Source of the DNA: Streptomyces sp. NBC_01262
GTDB taxonomy: Bacteria; Actinomycetota; Actinomycetes; Streptomycetales; Streptomycetaceae
DNA length: 64,000 nt
Reading direction: 5' to 3'
Assembly (NCBI RefSeq): GCF_036226365.1
Contig: NZ_CP108462.1
Location: 5,020,501-5,084,500 of the forward strand
Shown here: positions 17,260 through 24,638 of the stretch, piece by piece
Position numbering within the stretch: the stretch's first letter is position 1
Layout: every line of letters begins with the position of its first letter
Notes under the pieces: generated by a model
What the model saw: the letters and a program-made list of their open reading frames with translations, nothing else
The model's database searches: none
What the model was told of the DNA's origin: nothing
Made by a program: the position numbers and the translations under genes

Positions 17260-18153
17260 TCACTCCGGAGGGTTGTCCGGGCCGCCGAAGTCGGGGCTGG
17301 TGAAGTCCGGGCTCGTGAAGTCGGGGCTGGTGAAACGGTGTCCGGGCTCCGGGGATTCCTCGGGGCCCGGGCTGGTGAAGTCGGGGCGCGAGTAGCCGAG
17401 GCGCGGCATGCGCGGGCCACTGGAGGAGCCGGGGCCGGGGTCGTAGGCGGCGGGGGTGGGGGGCGGGGCGGTGGCGGCCTGGGCGAGGGCTTCGAAGAGG
17501 AAGGGCCGCAGGCCGCGTTCGAGCAGGGCGCGCTGCCAGGCGCCGCGGGCGTGGGCGAGCTCGGGCGGGAGCTCGTCGGGGCCGTCGTGGAGGGCGGTGG
17601 AGCCGTTGCGCAGGGCGGTGAGGAGCAGGCTGATGATGGCGAGGACGATGCCGAGGACGGCGACCCCGGCGAACAGCCATCCGGCGCTGATCAGCGGCTG
17701 GGCGATGGCGGGCACGGGGTGTGACAGGCGCAGGGCGTAGCCGGCGAGCAGGAAGATGACGGCGGCGGCGCCGGCCAGCATGGGGGTGAGGACGGCGACG
17801 ACGGCGAACAGCCCCGCGCCGGAGCCTCCGGGGTCGGTGACCGGGCCCATGGCGGCCGCGTACTCGATGCCGCCCGCGCCGACCGGGGCGGCCGCGCGCC
17901 GGGACACGCCGCGCAGGGTGTCGGCCGCCTCGCGCAGCTGGTCGCGTACCTTCCGGTACTGCTGGTATTCCGGGGCTGCGCAGGCGGCTATGGGTTCGAT
18001 GGCGCTGAGCGCCATCGTGCGCAGTTGTTCGTTGTTGAGCGGGCTGGCGCCTTCGGCGAGAGCCTCGCGGATCTCGGCGGAGTGCAGCGCCTCGTCGAGG
18101 ACACGCTCGAAGTCCTGGCGGTCCTCGTTGAGCAGGTGCTGTGCGCTGTTCAT
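17260..18153 (-). CDS. Hypothetical membrane protein with C-terminal FTSPD repeats
   Basis: A 297-residue protein I do not recognise. A helical N-terminal part (LLNEDRQDFERVLDEALHSAE) precedes two hydrophobic segments (about residues 114-142 and 156-184). A Pro/Gly-rich tail carries repeated (F/H)TSPDF units near the C-terminus (GHRFTSPDFTSPD...GGPDNPPE). The tail repeats come from 15-bp DNA repeats. ATG 18153 follows GGGGGA; an extension to 18330 is possible but is Arg/Ser-rich with no homology. Stop codons of this gene and thiC are three bases apart, convergent. The repeat tail could be a flexible binding platform. Confidence 0.7.
   Translation of the reverse strand: MNSAQHLLNEDRQDFERVLDEALHSAEIREALAEGASPLNNEQLRTMALSAIEPIAACAAPEYQQYRKVRDQLREAADTLRGVSRRAAAPVGAGGIEYAAAMGPVTDPGGSGAGLFAVVAVLTPMLAGAAAVIFLLAGYALRLSHPVPAIAQPLISAGWLFAGVAVLGIVLAIISLLLTALRNGSTALHDGPDELPPELAHARGAWQRALLERGLRPFLFEALAQAATAPPPTPAAYDPGPGSSSGPRMPRLGYSRPDFTSPGPEESPEPGHRFTSPDFTSPDFTSPDFGGPDNPPE
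17287..17331 (-). repeat. Three tandem 15-bp units encoding TSPDF
   Basis: On the plus strand the units are gaagtcggggctggt, gaagtccgggctcgt and gaagtcggggctggt. A degenerate unit continues at 17332 and a further related unit lies near 17371. The first and third are identical, which suggests recent slippage or conversion. Confidence 0.85.
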
Positions 18154-18289
18154 GTTGCATCCCCCGATGCTCCGTCTCCGGCGCCTCTCCGGAGCCCGGG
18201 TGGAAGCGGAGGAGAGCGTGCCTACGGATAACGTCGATGGTAGAGCGCGGAGATGACAGCGTGACAGAGAGTTTCCGGAAAATGGCAGC

Positions 18290-19348
18290 TTAGGGCAGAA
18301 GTGGCAATTGCGCGACCAGCAACTTGCCATCCATCGTCACTCCGCCGTCCATTGCCACCGCGAGAGCGTCGGCGTAGACATGCGGGCCGTCGACCACGGG
18401 CGTCGGACGCTCCTCCGCGTCCCCCGAGAACTCGCCGCCGACCTCCCCCAGCAGGTACGGGATGGGGCTGTGGCCGTGCACGACGCGCCGGCCGCCGTAG
18501 GTGTCCAGCAGCTCGCGGGCGGCCTGCGGGCCGTCGTCGCCGCGGAAGGCGAAGCGCTTGGTGAGCTTGCGGAACAGCTCCCAGCACTCGTCCGCGTCGC
18601 CGCGCTGGAGCACGCCGGTGACGGCGTCGTTCATCGCGTCGATGGTGGTGCCGTAGTCCAGGTACGCGGTGGTGTCGGAGTGCAGCAGCAGGTGGCCGTC
18701 GGCGACGGTGGCCGCGTCCAGGCGGGACATCCAGGCGATGTGGTGGTCCTCCAGCCGCTCCATGTCGGTGGTCTGGCCGCCGTTGAGCCGCCAGGCGGCC
18801 AGGAAGGTGGCGGTGCCGGCCACCGAGTTGACCGGGGTGTCGCCGAAGCGGTGGGCGCCCAGCAGCAGCAGCTCGTGGTTGCCCATGAGGGCCTTGGCGT
18901 AGCCGCCGGCGGCCGCCGCCTCCGCGGAGAGCTGCATCACCAGCTCGATGACGCCGACGCCGTCCGGGCCCCGGTCGGTGAAGTCGCCGAGGAACCACAG
19001 GCGGGCGGTGCCGGCCGCCCAGTGGCCCTCGGCGTCGATGAGCCCGCGGTCGTAGAGCGCGTCGAGCAGCTCGTCGAGATAGCCGTGCACATCGCCGACG
19101 ACGTACAGCGGGCCGGGGCGCGCCTCCTGGTCGTCGGTGATCACCGGAAGATCCCGGACGGTCGGGGTGTACTCCGGCGGGTACTCCTCGCCTTCCCCTC
19201 CCGCGGGTGCCTCGCCTACGGGTACGGGGACGAGCCGTGCGTCGGTCAGCATGGGCTGGTAGCCCGCCGGAACGGCCTGCGCCGCAATCGCCGGATCCCA
19301 GCCGTCAACCGTACCTCGCACGGGTCCCTGACCGGCCCCCTGAGTCAT
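18290..19348 (-). CDS. Metallophosphoesterase (calcineurin-like)
   Basis: A 352-residue dinuclear-metal phosphatase. About 80 variable residues precede the core: GDVHGYLDE (Asp86, His88), GDFTDRGPDGVG, GNHELLLLG, then a late HGHSPIPYLLGE that supplies the remaining His ligands. The order matches the PrpA/ApaH-like class, which acts on phosphoproteins or diadenosine polyphosphates. ATG 19348 has GGAGGGG a few bases upstream; alternatives at 19378 and 19450 lack one. The C-terminal segment (VYADALAVAMDGGVTMDGKL) closes the fold. Neighbours on both sides are unrelated, so substrate is open. Confidence 0.88.
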   Translation of the reverse strand: MTQGAGQGPVRGTVDGWDPAIAAQAVPAGYQPMLTDARLVPVPVGEAPAGGEGEEYPPEYTPTVRDLPVITDDQEARPGPLYVVGDVHGYLDELLDALYDRGLIDAEGHWAAGTARLWFLGDFTDRGPDGVGVIELVMQLSAEAAAAGGYAKALMGNHELLLLGAHRFGDTPVNSVAGTATFLAAWRLNGGQTTDMERLEDHHIAWMSRLDAATVADGHLLLHSDTTAYLDYGTTIDAMNDAVTGVLQRGDADECWELFRKLTKRFAFRGDDGPQAARELLDTYGGRRVVHGHSPIPYLLGEVGGEFSGDAEERPTPVVDGPHVYADALAVAMDGGVTMDGKLLVAQLPLLP

Positions 19349-19479
19349 CGACCCCTCCACCACCTTCGCGCCCGCCATCCGCCCATCATAGGAATGACGA
19401 TGTCGCAGCGTGACACACCTGGCTAGCAGGATTTCGTCGGGTGCCGACAAATCGTCACGCGCCGGGCGTTACGCGCCGC

Positions 19480-20577
19480 TCAATCCCCCGAACCGCGCGG
19501 CGGGCTGACCGTTGTGCGCGGTGGGCGGCGCTGCGAGGAGGTCCGGACGATCAGATCGGTGGGCATGACCTGCTGCACCGGAGCGCCGGAATCGGCTCCC
19601 TCGATGGCGTCGATGAGGAGCTGGACGACGGCGGTGCCGATCCGGCCGGGCTTGAGGGAGAGCGTGGTGATCGGCGGCTCGGTGGTCGCGTACACGCTGC
19701 TCTCGCTGCAGCAGACCAGCAGCAGGTCGTCCGGCACGCGCAGGCCGTACCGGCGGGCGGCGGCCAGCAGGTCGGTGCCGTTGGGGTCGAAGAGCCCGTA
19801 GACGGCGTCCGGGCGGTCCGGGCGGGCCAGCAGCCGGTCGGCGGCCACCGCGCCCGCGCAGGGGTCGTGGGCCGGGTAGGCCTCGTAGACCGGTTCCTGA
19901 CCGACGCGCTCGCACCAGTCGAGGTAGGCGGTGGTGGACAGCCGGGTGTACGTGTCCGTGCTGGTGCCGGTCAGCAGCCCGATGCGGCGGGCGCCGGCGG
20001 CGGCCAGGTGGTCGAGGATGTCCAGGACGGCGGCCTCGTGGTCGTTGTCCACCCAGGCGTGCACGGGCAGATTCCCGGCCGGGCGGCCGTCGCTGACCAC
20101 GGGCACGCCCTGGCGGACCAGGTCGGTGACGACGGGGTCGTGGTCGGACGGGTCGATGACCACGGTGCCGTCGAGCGCGACATTGCTCCAGACGTCGTGC
20201 CGCGAGGAGGCGGGCAGGATCACCAGGGCATAGCCGCGCGCGAGCGCCGCCGAGGTCGCGGCCCGCGCCATCTCGGCGAAGTACGCGAACTCGGTGAAGG
20301 TGAAAGGTTCTTCCCCGTACGTGGTCACGGTCAGGCCGATCAGGCCCGATCTGCCGGTGCGCAGTGTGCGGGCCGCCGCGGACGGGCGGTAGCCCAGGCG
20401 GTCGGCGACCTCGCGCACATGGCGGCGGGTGGCGTCGGGCAGTCGGCCCTTGCCGTTGAGTGCGTCGGAGACGGTCGTGATCGAGACTCCGGCCGCGGCG
20501 GCCACATCCCTGATGCCCGCCCGCTCCAGCCGGCGTCCGTTATGGCGGCTCGCCTGGTGGTTCCCTGCTGCTGTCAT
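19480..20577 (-). CDS. LacI family transcriptional regulator
   Basis: A 365-residue repressor. The HTH is GIRDVAAAAGVSITTVSDALNGKGRLPDATR (about residues 21-50), followed by the hinge (LGYRPSAAARTLRTGRSG) and a periplasmic-binding-protein-like effector domain (DGTVVIDPSDHDP, RIGLLTGTSTDTY, YGLFDPNGTDLLAAARRYG, TTLSLKPGRIGTAVVQLLIDAIEG). ATG 20577 starts MTAAGNHQA; no strong ribosome site is seen. No sugar genes adjoin, so its target may be distant. It is divergent from the aminotransferase gene, with 291 bp between. Confidence 0.93.
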   Translation of the reverse strand: MTAAGNHQASRHNGRRLERAGIRDVAAAAGVSITTVSDALNGKGRLPDATRRHVREVADRLGYRPSAAARTLRTGRSGLIGLTVTTYGEEPFTFTEFAYFAEMARAATSAALARGYALVILPASSRHDVWSNVALDGTVVIDPSDHDPVVTDLVRQGVPVVSDGRPAGNLPVHAWVDNDHEAAVLDILDHLAAAGARRIGLLTGTSTDTYTRLSTTAYLDWCERVGQEPVYEAYPAHDPCAGAVAADRLLARPDRPDAVYGLFDPNGTDLLAAARRYGLRVPDDLLLVCCSESSVYATTEPPITTLSLKPGRIGTAVVQLLIDAIEGADSGAPVQQVMPTDLIVRTSSQRRPPRTTVSPPRGSGD

Positions 20578-20868
20578 GGCGAGCCGATAGTAGGGCTCGC
20601 GTGGTCCGTTGGCGGGGGGTCCGGGAAGCAGCTTGACAGATACGTTTCTCCATGGCTGAGGACCCCCGGCGGCCTTGAATCCACAGGCTGCGGACCGGAG
20701 TCGGCGGTGCTTATGAGCGCTCGCGCGGCGATCTTCTCCCGCATGGCCGATATTTCGAAGAGGTGTCAACTCACCTTTACGGGGGATGCGCGCCACGGGG
20801 CGCGCCACGGGCGCGCAGCGTTCCGGACGGCCCTCCCGCGGCCGCTCACGCCCTCGTATGGTGTGTCC

Positions 20869-21942
20869 ATGAGCCCACGACTGCGCCCGGAACTCGACGG
20901 CATCCCGACCTACAAGCCGGGGCGTCCCCCGGCCGTGGCCGAGGGGGTCACCGCCTACAAGCTCTCCTCCAACGAGAACCCCTACCCGCCGCTGCCCGGC
21001 GTGCTGGAGGCGGCGGGCGCCGCCGCGCGGTCCTTCAACCGCTACCCGGACCTGGCCTGCTCCGCCCTGGTCGCCGAGATCTCCGACCGCTTCGAGGTCC
21101 CGGTCTCGCACATCGCCACCGGCACCGGTTCGGTCGGCGTGGCCCAGCAGCTGGTCCAGGCGACGGCGGGGCCCGGTGACGAGGTCCTGTACGCCTGGCG
21201 GTCCTTCGAGGCGTACCCGATCATCGCGCAGATCAGCGGCGCCACCTCGGTCCGGGTGCCGCTGGACGCCGACGAGGTGCACGACCTGGAGGCGATGGCC
21301 GCCGCGATCACCGACCGCACCCGGCTGGTCTTCGTCTGCAACCCCAACAACCCCACCGGCACGGTCGTCCGCCGCGCCGAACTGGAGCGCTTCCTCGACC
21401 GGGTGCCCTCCGACGTCCTGGTCGTGCTGGACGAGGCCTATGTCGAGTTCGTCACGGACCCGGACTTCCCCAACGGCGTCGAGCTCTACCGCGACCGCCC
21501 CAACGTGGCGGTGCTGCGCACCTTCTCCAAGGCGTACGGCCTGGCCGGGCTGCGGGTCGGCTTCGCCATCGCGCACGAGCCGGTCGCGGCCGCGCTGCGC
21601 AAGACGGCCGTCCCCTTCGGCGTGAGCCAGCTCGCGCAGGACGCGGCCGTCGCCTCGCTGCGCGCCGAGGCCGCCCTGCTGGTGCGCGTCGATGCCCTGA
21701 TCGCCGAGCGGGCCCGGGTGTACGAGGGGCTGGCCGCCCAGGGCTGGACTCTGCCGCCTGCGCAGGCCAACTTCGTGTGGCTGCGCCTGGGGGAGCGGAC
21801 CGTCGATTTCGCCGCCGCGTGCGAGCTGGCCGGTGTGACGGTCCGGCCCTTCGCCGGCGAGGGCGTACGGATCACCATCGGTGAGACCGAGGCGAACGAC
21901 GTGCTGCTGCGGACGGCGGAGGCATTCCGCAAGGAGCTCTAG
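20869..21942 (+). CDS. HisC-like aminotransferase (histidinol-phosphate/aromatic)
   Basis: A 357-residue PLP enzyme of fold-type I. KLSSNENPYPPLPGV near the N-terminus, NPNNPTG at the substrate/PLP site, DEAYVEF, and Schiff-base Lys221 in RTFSKAYGLAGLR are all present, and the tail GVRITIGETEANDVLL is typical. The family includes HisC and aromatic aminotransferases; a hisC outside a his operon in Streptomyces is often the aromatic type, so I leave the symbol blank. TATGGT lies six bases before ATG 20869 with no ribosome site, fitting a leaderless mRNA. A strong hairpin follows at 21971. Confidence 0.88.
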   Translation: MSPRLRPELDGIPTYKPGRPPAVAEGVTAYKLSSNENPYPPLPGVLEAAGAAARSFNRYPDLACSALVAEISDRFEVPVSHIATGTGSVGVAQQLVQATAGPGDEVLYAWRSFEAYPIIAQISGATSVRVPLDADEVHDLEAMAAAITDRTRLVFVCNPNNPTGTVVRRAELERFLDRVPSDVLVVLDEAYVEFVTDPDFPNGVELYRDRPNVAVLRTFSKAYGLAGLRVGFAIAHEPVAAALRKTAVPFGVSQLAQDAAVASLRAEAALLVRVDALIAERARVYEGLAAQGWTLPPAQANFVWLRLGERTVDFAAACELAGVTVRPFAGEGVRITIGETEANDVLLRTAEAFRKEL

Positions 21943-21970
21943 GGCCGGTCGGCCCCCTGCTTTTCCCCTG

Positions 21971-22005
21971 TTGCCCCCTGACACGCCCCCGGTGTCGGGG
22001 GGCAA
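21971..22005 (+). terminator. Terminator after the aminotransferase gene
   Basis: Arms ttgccccctgacac and gtgtcggggggcaa pair over 14 bp with one wobble around a 7-base loop, 29 bp past the stop codon and just ahead of the cydA promoter region. Confidence 0.75.
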
Positions 22006-22028
22006 ATGTATGTGCGTACTATTTGGTT

Positions 22029-22044
22029 TGTGAACGTGTTCACT
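22029..22044. promoter_or_regulatory. Rex operator (ROP) of the cyd operon
   Basis: TGTGAACGTGTTCACT differs from the Rex consensus TGTGAACNNNTTCACA only at the last base. It lies 31 bp before the cydA start, just after a -10-like TACTAT (22017-22022). A further half-site TTTCACAAG follows. Rex releases this operator when NADH/NAD+ rises, so cyd genes are induced under low oxygen. Rex control of cydABCD is established in S. coelicolor. Confidence 0.88.
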
Positions 22045-22075
22045 TTCACAAGCGCATCAAGTCAGGAGGCATGAC

Positions 22076-23593
22076 GTGCAGGACGTGCAGCTCGCGCTGG
22101 ACACCGTCACCGTCGCGCGATGGCAATTCGGCATCACCACCGTCTACCACTTCCTCTTCGTCCCCCTGACGATCTCCCTCGCCGCCCTGACCGCGGGTCT
22201 GGAGACGGCCTGGGTGCGCACGGAGAAGGAGAAGTACCTCAAGGCGACCAAGTTCTGGGGCAAGCTCTTCCTGATCAACATCGCCATGGGCGTCGTCACC
22301 GGCATCGTCCAGGAGTTCCAGTTCGGCATGAACTGGTCCGACTACTCGCGCTTCGTCGGCGACATCTTCGGCGCTCCGCTCGCCTTCGAGGCGCTGATCG
22401 CGTTCTTCTTCGAGTCCACCTTCATCGGGCTGTGGATCTTCGGCTGGGACAAGCTCCCCAAGCGGATCCACCTCGCCTGCATCTGGATGGTGTCCATCGG
22501 CACCATCCTCTCCGCGTACTTCATCCTGGCCGCCAACTCCTGGATGCAGCACCCGGTCGGCTACACCTACAACAAGGTCACCGGCCGCGCCGAACTCACC
22601 GACTTCTGGGCGGTGCTGAGCCAGAACACCACCCTCGTCGTGGTCTTCCACACCCTCACCGCCGCCTTCCTCACCGGCGCGGCGTTCATGCTCGGCATCT
22701 CCGCCTACCACCTGGCCCGCAAGAAGCACGTCGCCGTGATGCGGACCTCGCTGCGCCTGGCCCTGATCACCGCCGTCGTCGCGGGGCTGCTCACCGCCGT
22801 CAGCGGCGACCGCCTCGGCAAGGTCATGTACGAGCAGCAGCCGATGAAGATGGCCGCCGCCGAGGCGCTGTGGGACGGCGAGGCCCCGGCCCCGTTCTCG
22901 GTCTTCGCGTACGGGGACGTGGAGAAGGGCCACAACACGGTCGCCATCGAGATCCCCGGCCTGCTGTCCTTCCTGGCCAAGGACGACTTCACCTCCTACG
23001 TCCCCGGCATCACCGACATCAACAAGCTGGAGCAGGCGAAGTACGGGCCCGGCGACTACCGGCCCAACATCCCCGTCGCCTACTGGGGCTTCCGCTGGAT
23101 GATCGGCTTCGGCATGACCTCCTTCGCGGTCGGCCTCGCCGGACTCTGGCTCACCCGCCGCAGGCTGTGGCTCTCCCCCGAGCACCGCACGGATGACGAC
23201 GAGCCGCCGCACCTGATGCTCACCAAGCGGCGGCAGCTCGGTCCGGCGCTCTCCAAGTGGTACTGGCGGATCGGCCTGCTGACCATGGGCTTCCCGCTGA
23301 TCGCCAACTCCTGGGGCTGGATCTTCACCGAGACCGGCCGTCAGCCCTGGGCCGTGTACGGGCTGCTCAAGACCGAGGACGCGGTCTCGCCGAGCGTCTC
23401 CACCGGCGAGGTGTTCACCTCGCTGATCGTCTTCACCGCGCTGTACGCGATCCTCGCCGTCATCGAGATCAAGCTGATGGTCAAGTACGCCAAGGCCGGC
23501 CCGCCGGAGCTCACCGAGGCCGACCTGAATCCGCCCACCCGGATCGGCGGCGATCACGACGACGCCGACCGCCCGATGGCCTTCTCGTACTGA
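22076..23593 (+). CDS. cydA: Cytochrome bd ubiquinol oxidase subunit I
   Basis: Haem-carrying quinol oxidase subunit of the high-affinity, non-proton-pumping terminal oxidase. It has 505 residues with about nine membrane helices. ARWQFGITTVYHFLFVP holds the haem b595 His; the loop after VMRTSLRLAL includes the quinol-binding region and is short, as in the short-Q-loop class. The GRQPWAVYG motif follows ITNSWGW-like text. GTG 22076 is the start: AGGAGG ends six bases upstream, and the nearby ATG 22071 is out of frame. It heads the cydA-cydB-cydCD operon under the Rex operator. Confidence 0.97.
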   Translation: MQDVQLALDTVTVARWQFGITTVYHFLFVPLTISLAALTAGLETAWVRTEKEKYLKATKFWGKLFLINIAMGVVTGIVQEFQFGMNWSDYSRFVGDIFGAPLAFEALIAFFFESTFIGLWIFGWDKLPKRIHLACIWMVSIGTILSAYFILAANSWMQHPVGYTYNKVTGRAELTDFWAVLSQNTTLVVVFHTLTAAFLTGAAFMLGISAYHLARKKHVAVMRTSLRLALITAVVAGLLTAVSGDRLGKVMYEQQPMKMAAAEALWDGEAPAPFSVFAYGDVEKGHNTVAIEIPGLLSFLAKDDFTSYVPGITDINKLEQAKYGPGDYRPNIPVAYWGFRWMIGFGMTSFAVGLAGLWLTRRRLWLSPEHRTDDDEPPHLMLTKRRQLGPALSKWYWRIGLLTMGFPLIANSWGWIFTETGRQPWAVYGLLKTEDAVSPSVSTGEVFTSLIVFTALYAILAVIEIKLMVKYAKAGPPELTEADLNPPTRIGGDHDDADRPMAFSY

Positions 23594-23608
23594 AGGGAGA
23601 ACCCAGAG

Positions 23609-24613
23609 ATGCATCTGCACGACGTCTGGTTCGTCCTCATCGCCGTCCTGTGGACCGGCTACTTCTTCCTCGAAGGCTTCGACTTCGGGATCGGCATCCT
23701 CACCAAGGCCCTCGCCCGCGACCGCCTTGAGCGCCGTGTCCTCATCAACACCATCGGCCCCGTCTGGGACGGCAACGAGGTCTGGCTGCTCACGGCCGGC
23801 GGTGCGACCTTCGCCGCCTTCCCCGACTGGTACGCCACCCTCTTCTCCGGCTTCTACCTGCCCCTGCTGGCCATCCTGGTCTGCCTCATCGTCCGCGGTG
23901 TCGCCTTCGAGTACCGCGCCAAGCGCCCCGAGGAGGCCTGGCAGCGGCGCTGGGAGACCGCGATCTTCTGGACCTCCCTGATCCCGGCCGTGCTCTGGGG
24001 CGTCGCCTTCGCCAACATCGTGCACGGCGTCAAGATCGACAAGGCGGGGGAGTACGTCGGCGGCTTCTGGGACCTGATCAACGTCTACTCGGTCCTCGGC
24101 GGCCTCGTCACCCTCACCCTGTTCACCTTCCACGGCGCGGTCTTCGCCTCGCTCAAGACCCTCGGCGACATCCGGGTGCGGGCACGCCGCTTCGCCACGG
24201 GTGCGGGCGCCGCCGCCGCGGTGTTCGCGGTGGCCTTCCTGACCTGGACCCAGATCGACGGCGGCGACGGCAAGAGCCTGGCGGCCGCCGCGATCGCCGT
24301 GATCGCGCTGCTCGCGGCGATCGGGGCGAATCTGCTGGGCCGGGAGGGCTGGTCCTTCGCGTACTCGGGGATCACGATCGTCGCCGCCGTCGCGATGCTC
24401 TTCCTGACGCTCTTCCCGGACGTCATGCCGTCCTCGCTGAACCCCGCGTGGAGCCTGACGGTCACCAACGCGTCCTCGACGCCGTACACGCTCACGATCA
24501 TGACGTGGTGCGCCGGGATCGCCGCCCCGCTCGTCATCCTCTACCAGGGGTGGACGTACTGGGTCTTCCGCAAGCGCATTGGTACGCAGCACATCGCCGA
24601 AGCGGCGCACTGA
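23609..24613 (+). CDS. cydB: Cytochrome bd ubiquinol oxidase subunit II
   Basis: Second membrane subunit of the bd oxidase, 334 residues and about eight or nine helices. The opening MHLHDVWFVLIAVLWTGYFFLEGFDFGIGIL, the motif GPVWDGNEVWLLTAGGATFAAFPDWYAT and the helix TMTWCAGIAAPLVILYQGWTYWVFRKRI are family hallmarks. It starts 15 bp after cydA with GGGAGAA upstream. The stop is 25 bp before the cydCD start, so cotranscription is expected. Confidence 0.97.
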   Translation: MHLHDVWFVLIAVLWTGYFFLEGFDFGIGILTKALARDRLERRVLINTIGPVWDGNEVWLLTAGGATFAAFPDWYATLFSGFYLPLLAILVCLIVRGVAFEYRAKRPEEAWQRRWETAIFWTSLIPAVLWGVAFANIVHGVKIDKAGEYVGGFWDLINVYSVLGGLVTLTLFTFHGAVFASLKTLGDIRVRARRFATGAGAAAAVFAVAFLTWTQIDGGDGKSLAAAAIAVIALLAAIGANLLGREGWSFAYSGITIVAAVAMLFLTLFPDVMPSSLNPAWSLTVTNASSTPYTLTIMTWCAGIAAPLVILYQGWTYWVFRKRIGTQHIAEAAH

Positions 24614-24638
24614 GCACGGCTCACCTCACTGAGAGGGC

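Noticed and set aside
22046..24610. 854-codon minus-strand frame opposite cydA/cydB
   Set aside because: Repetitive Gly/Asp/Glu/Arg composition; the plus strand encodes two well-conserved proteins.
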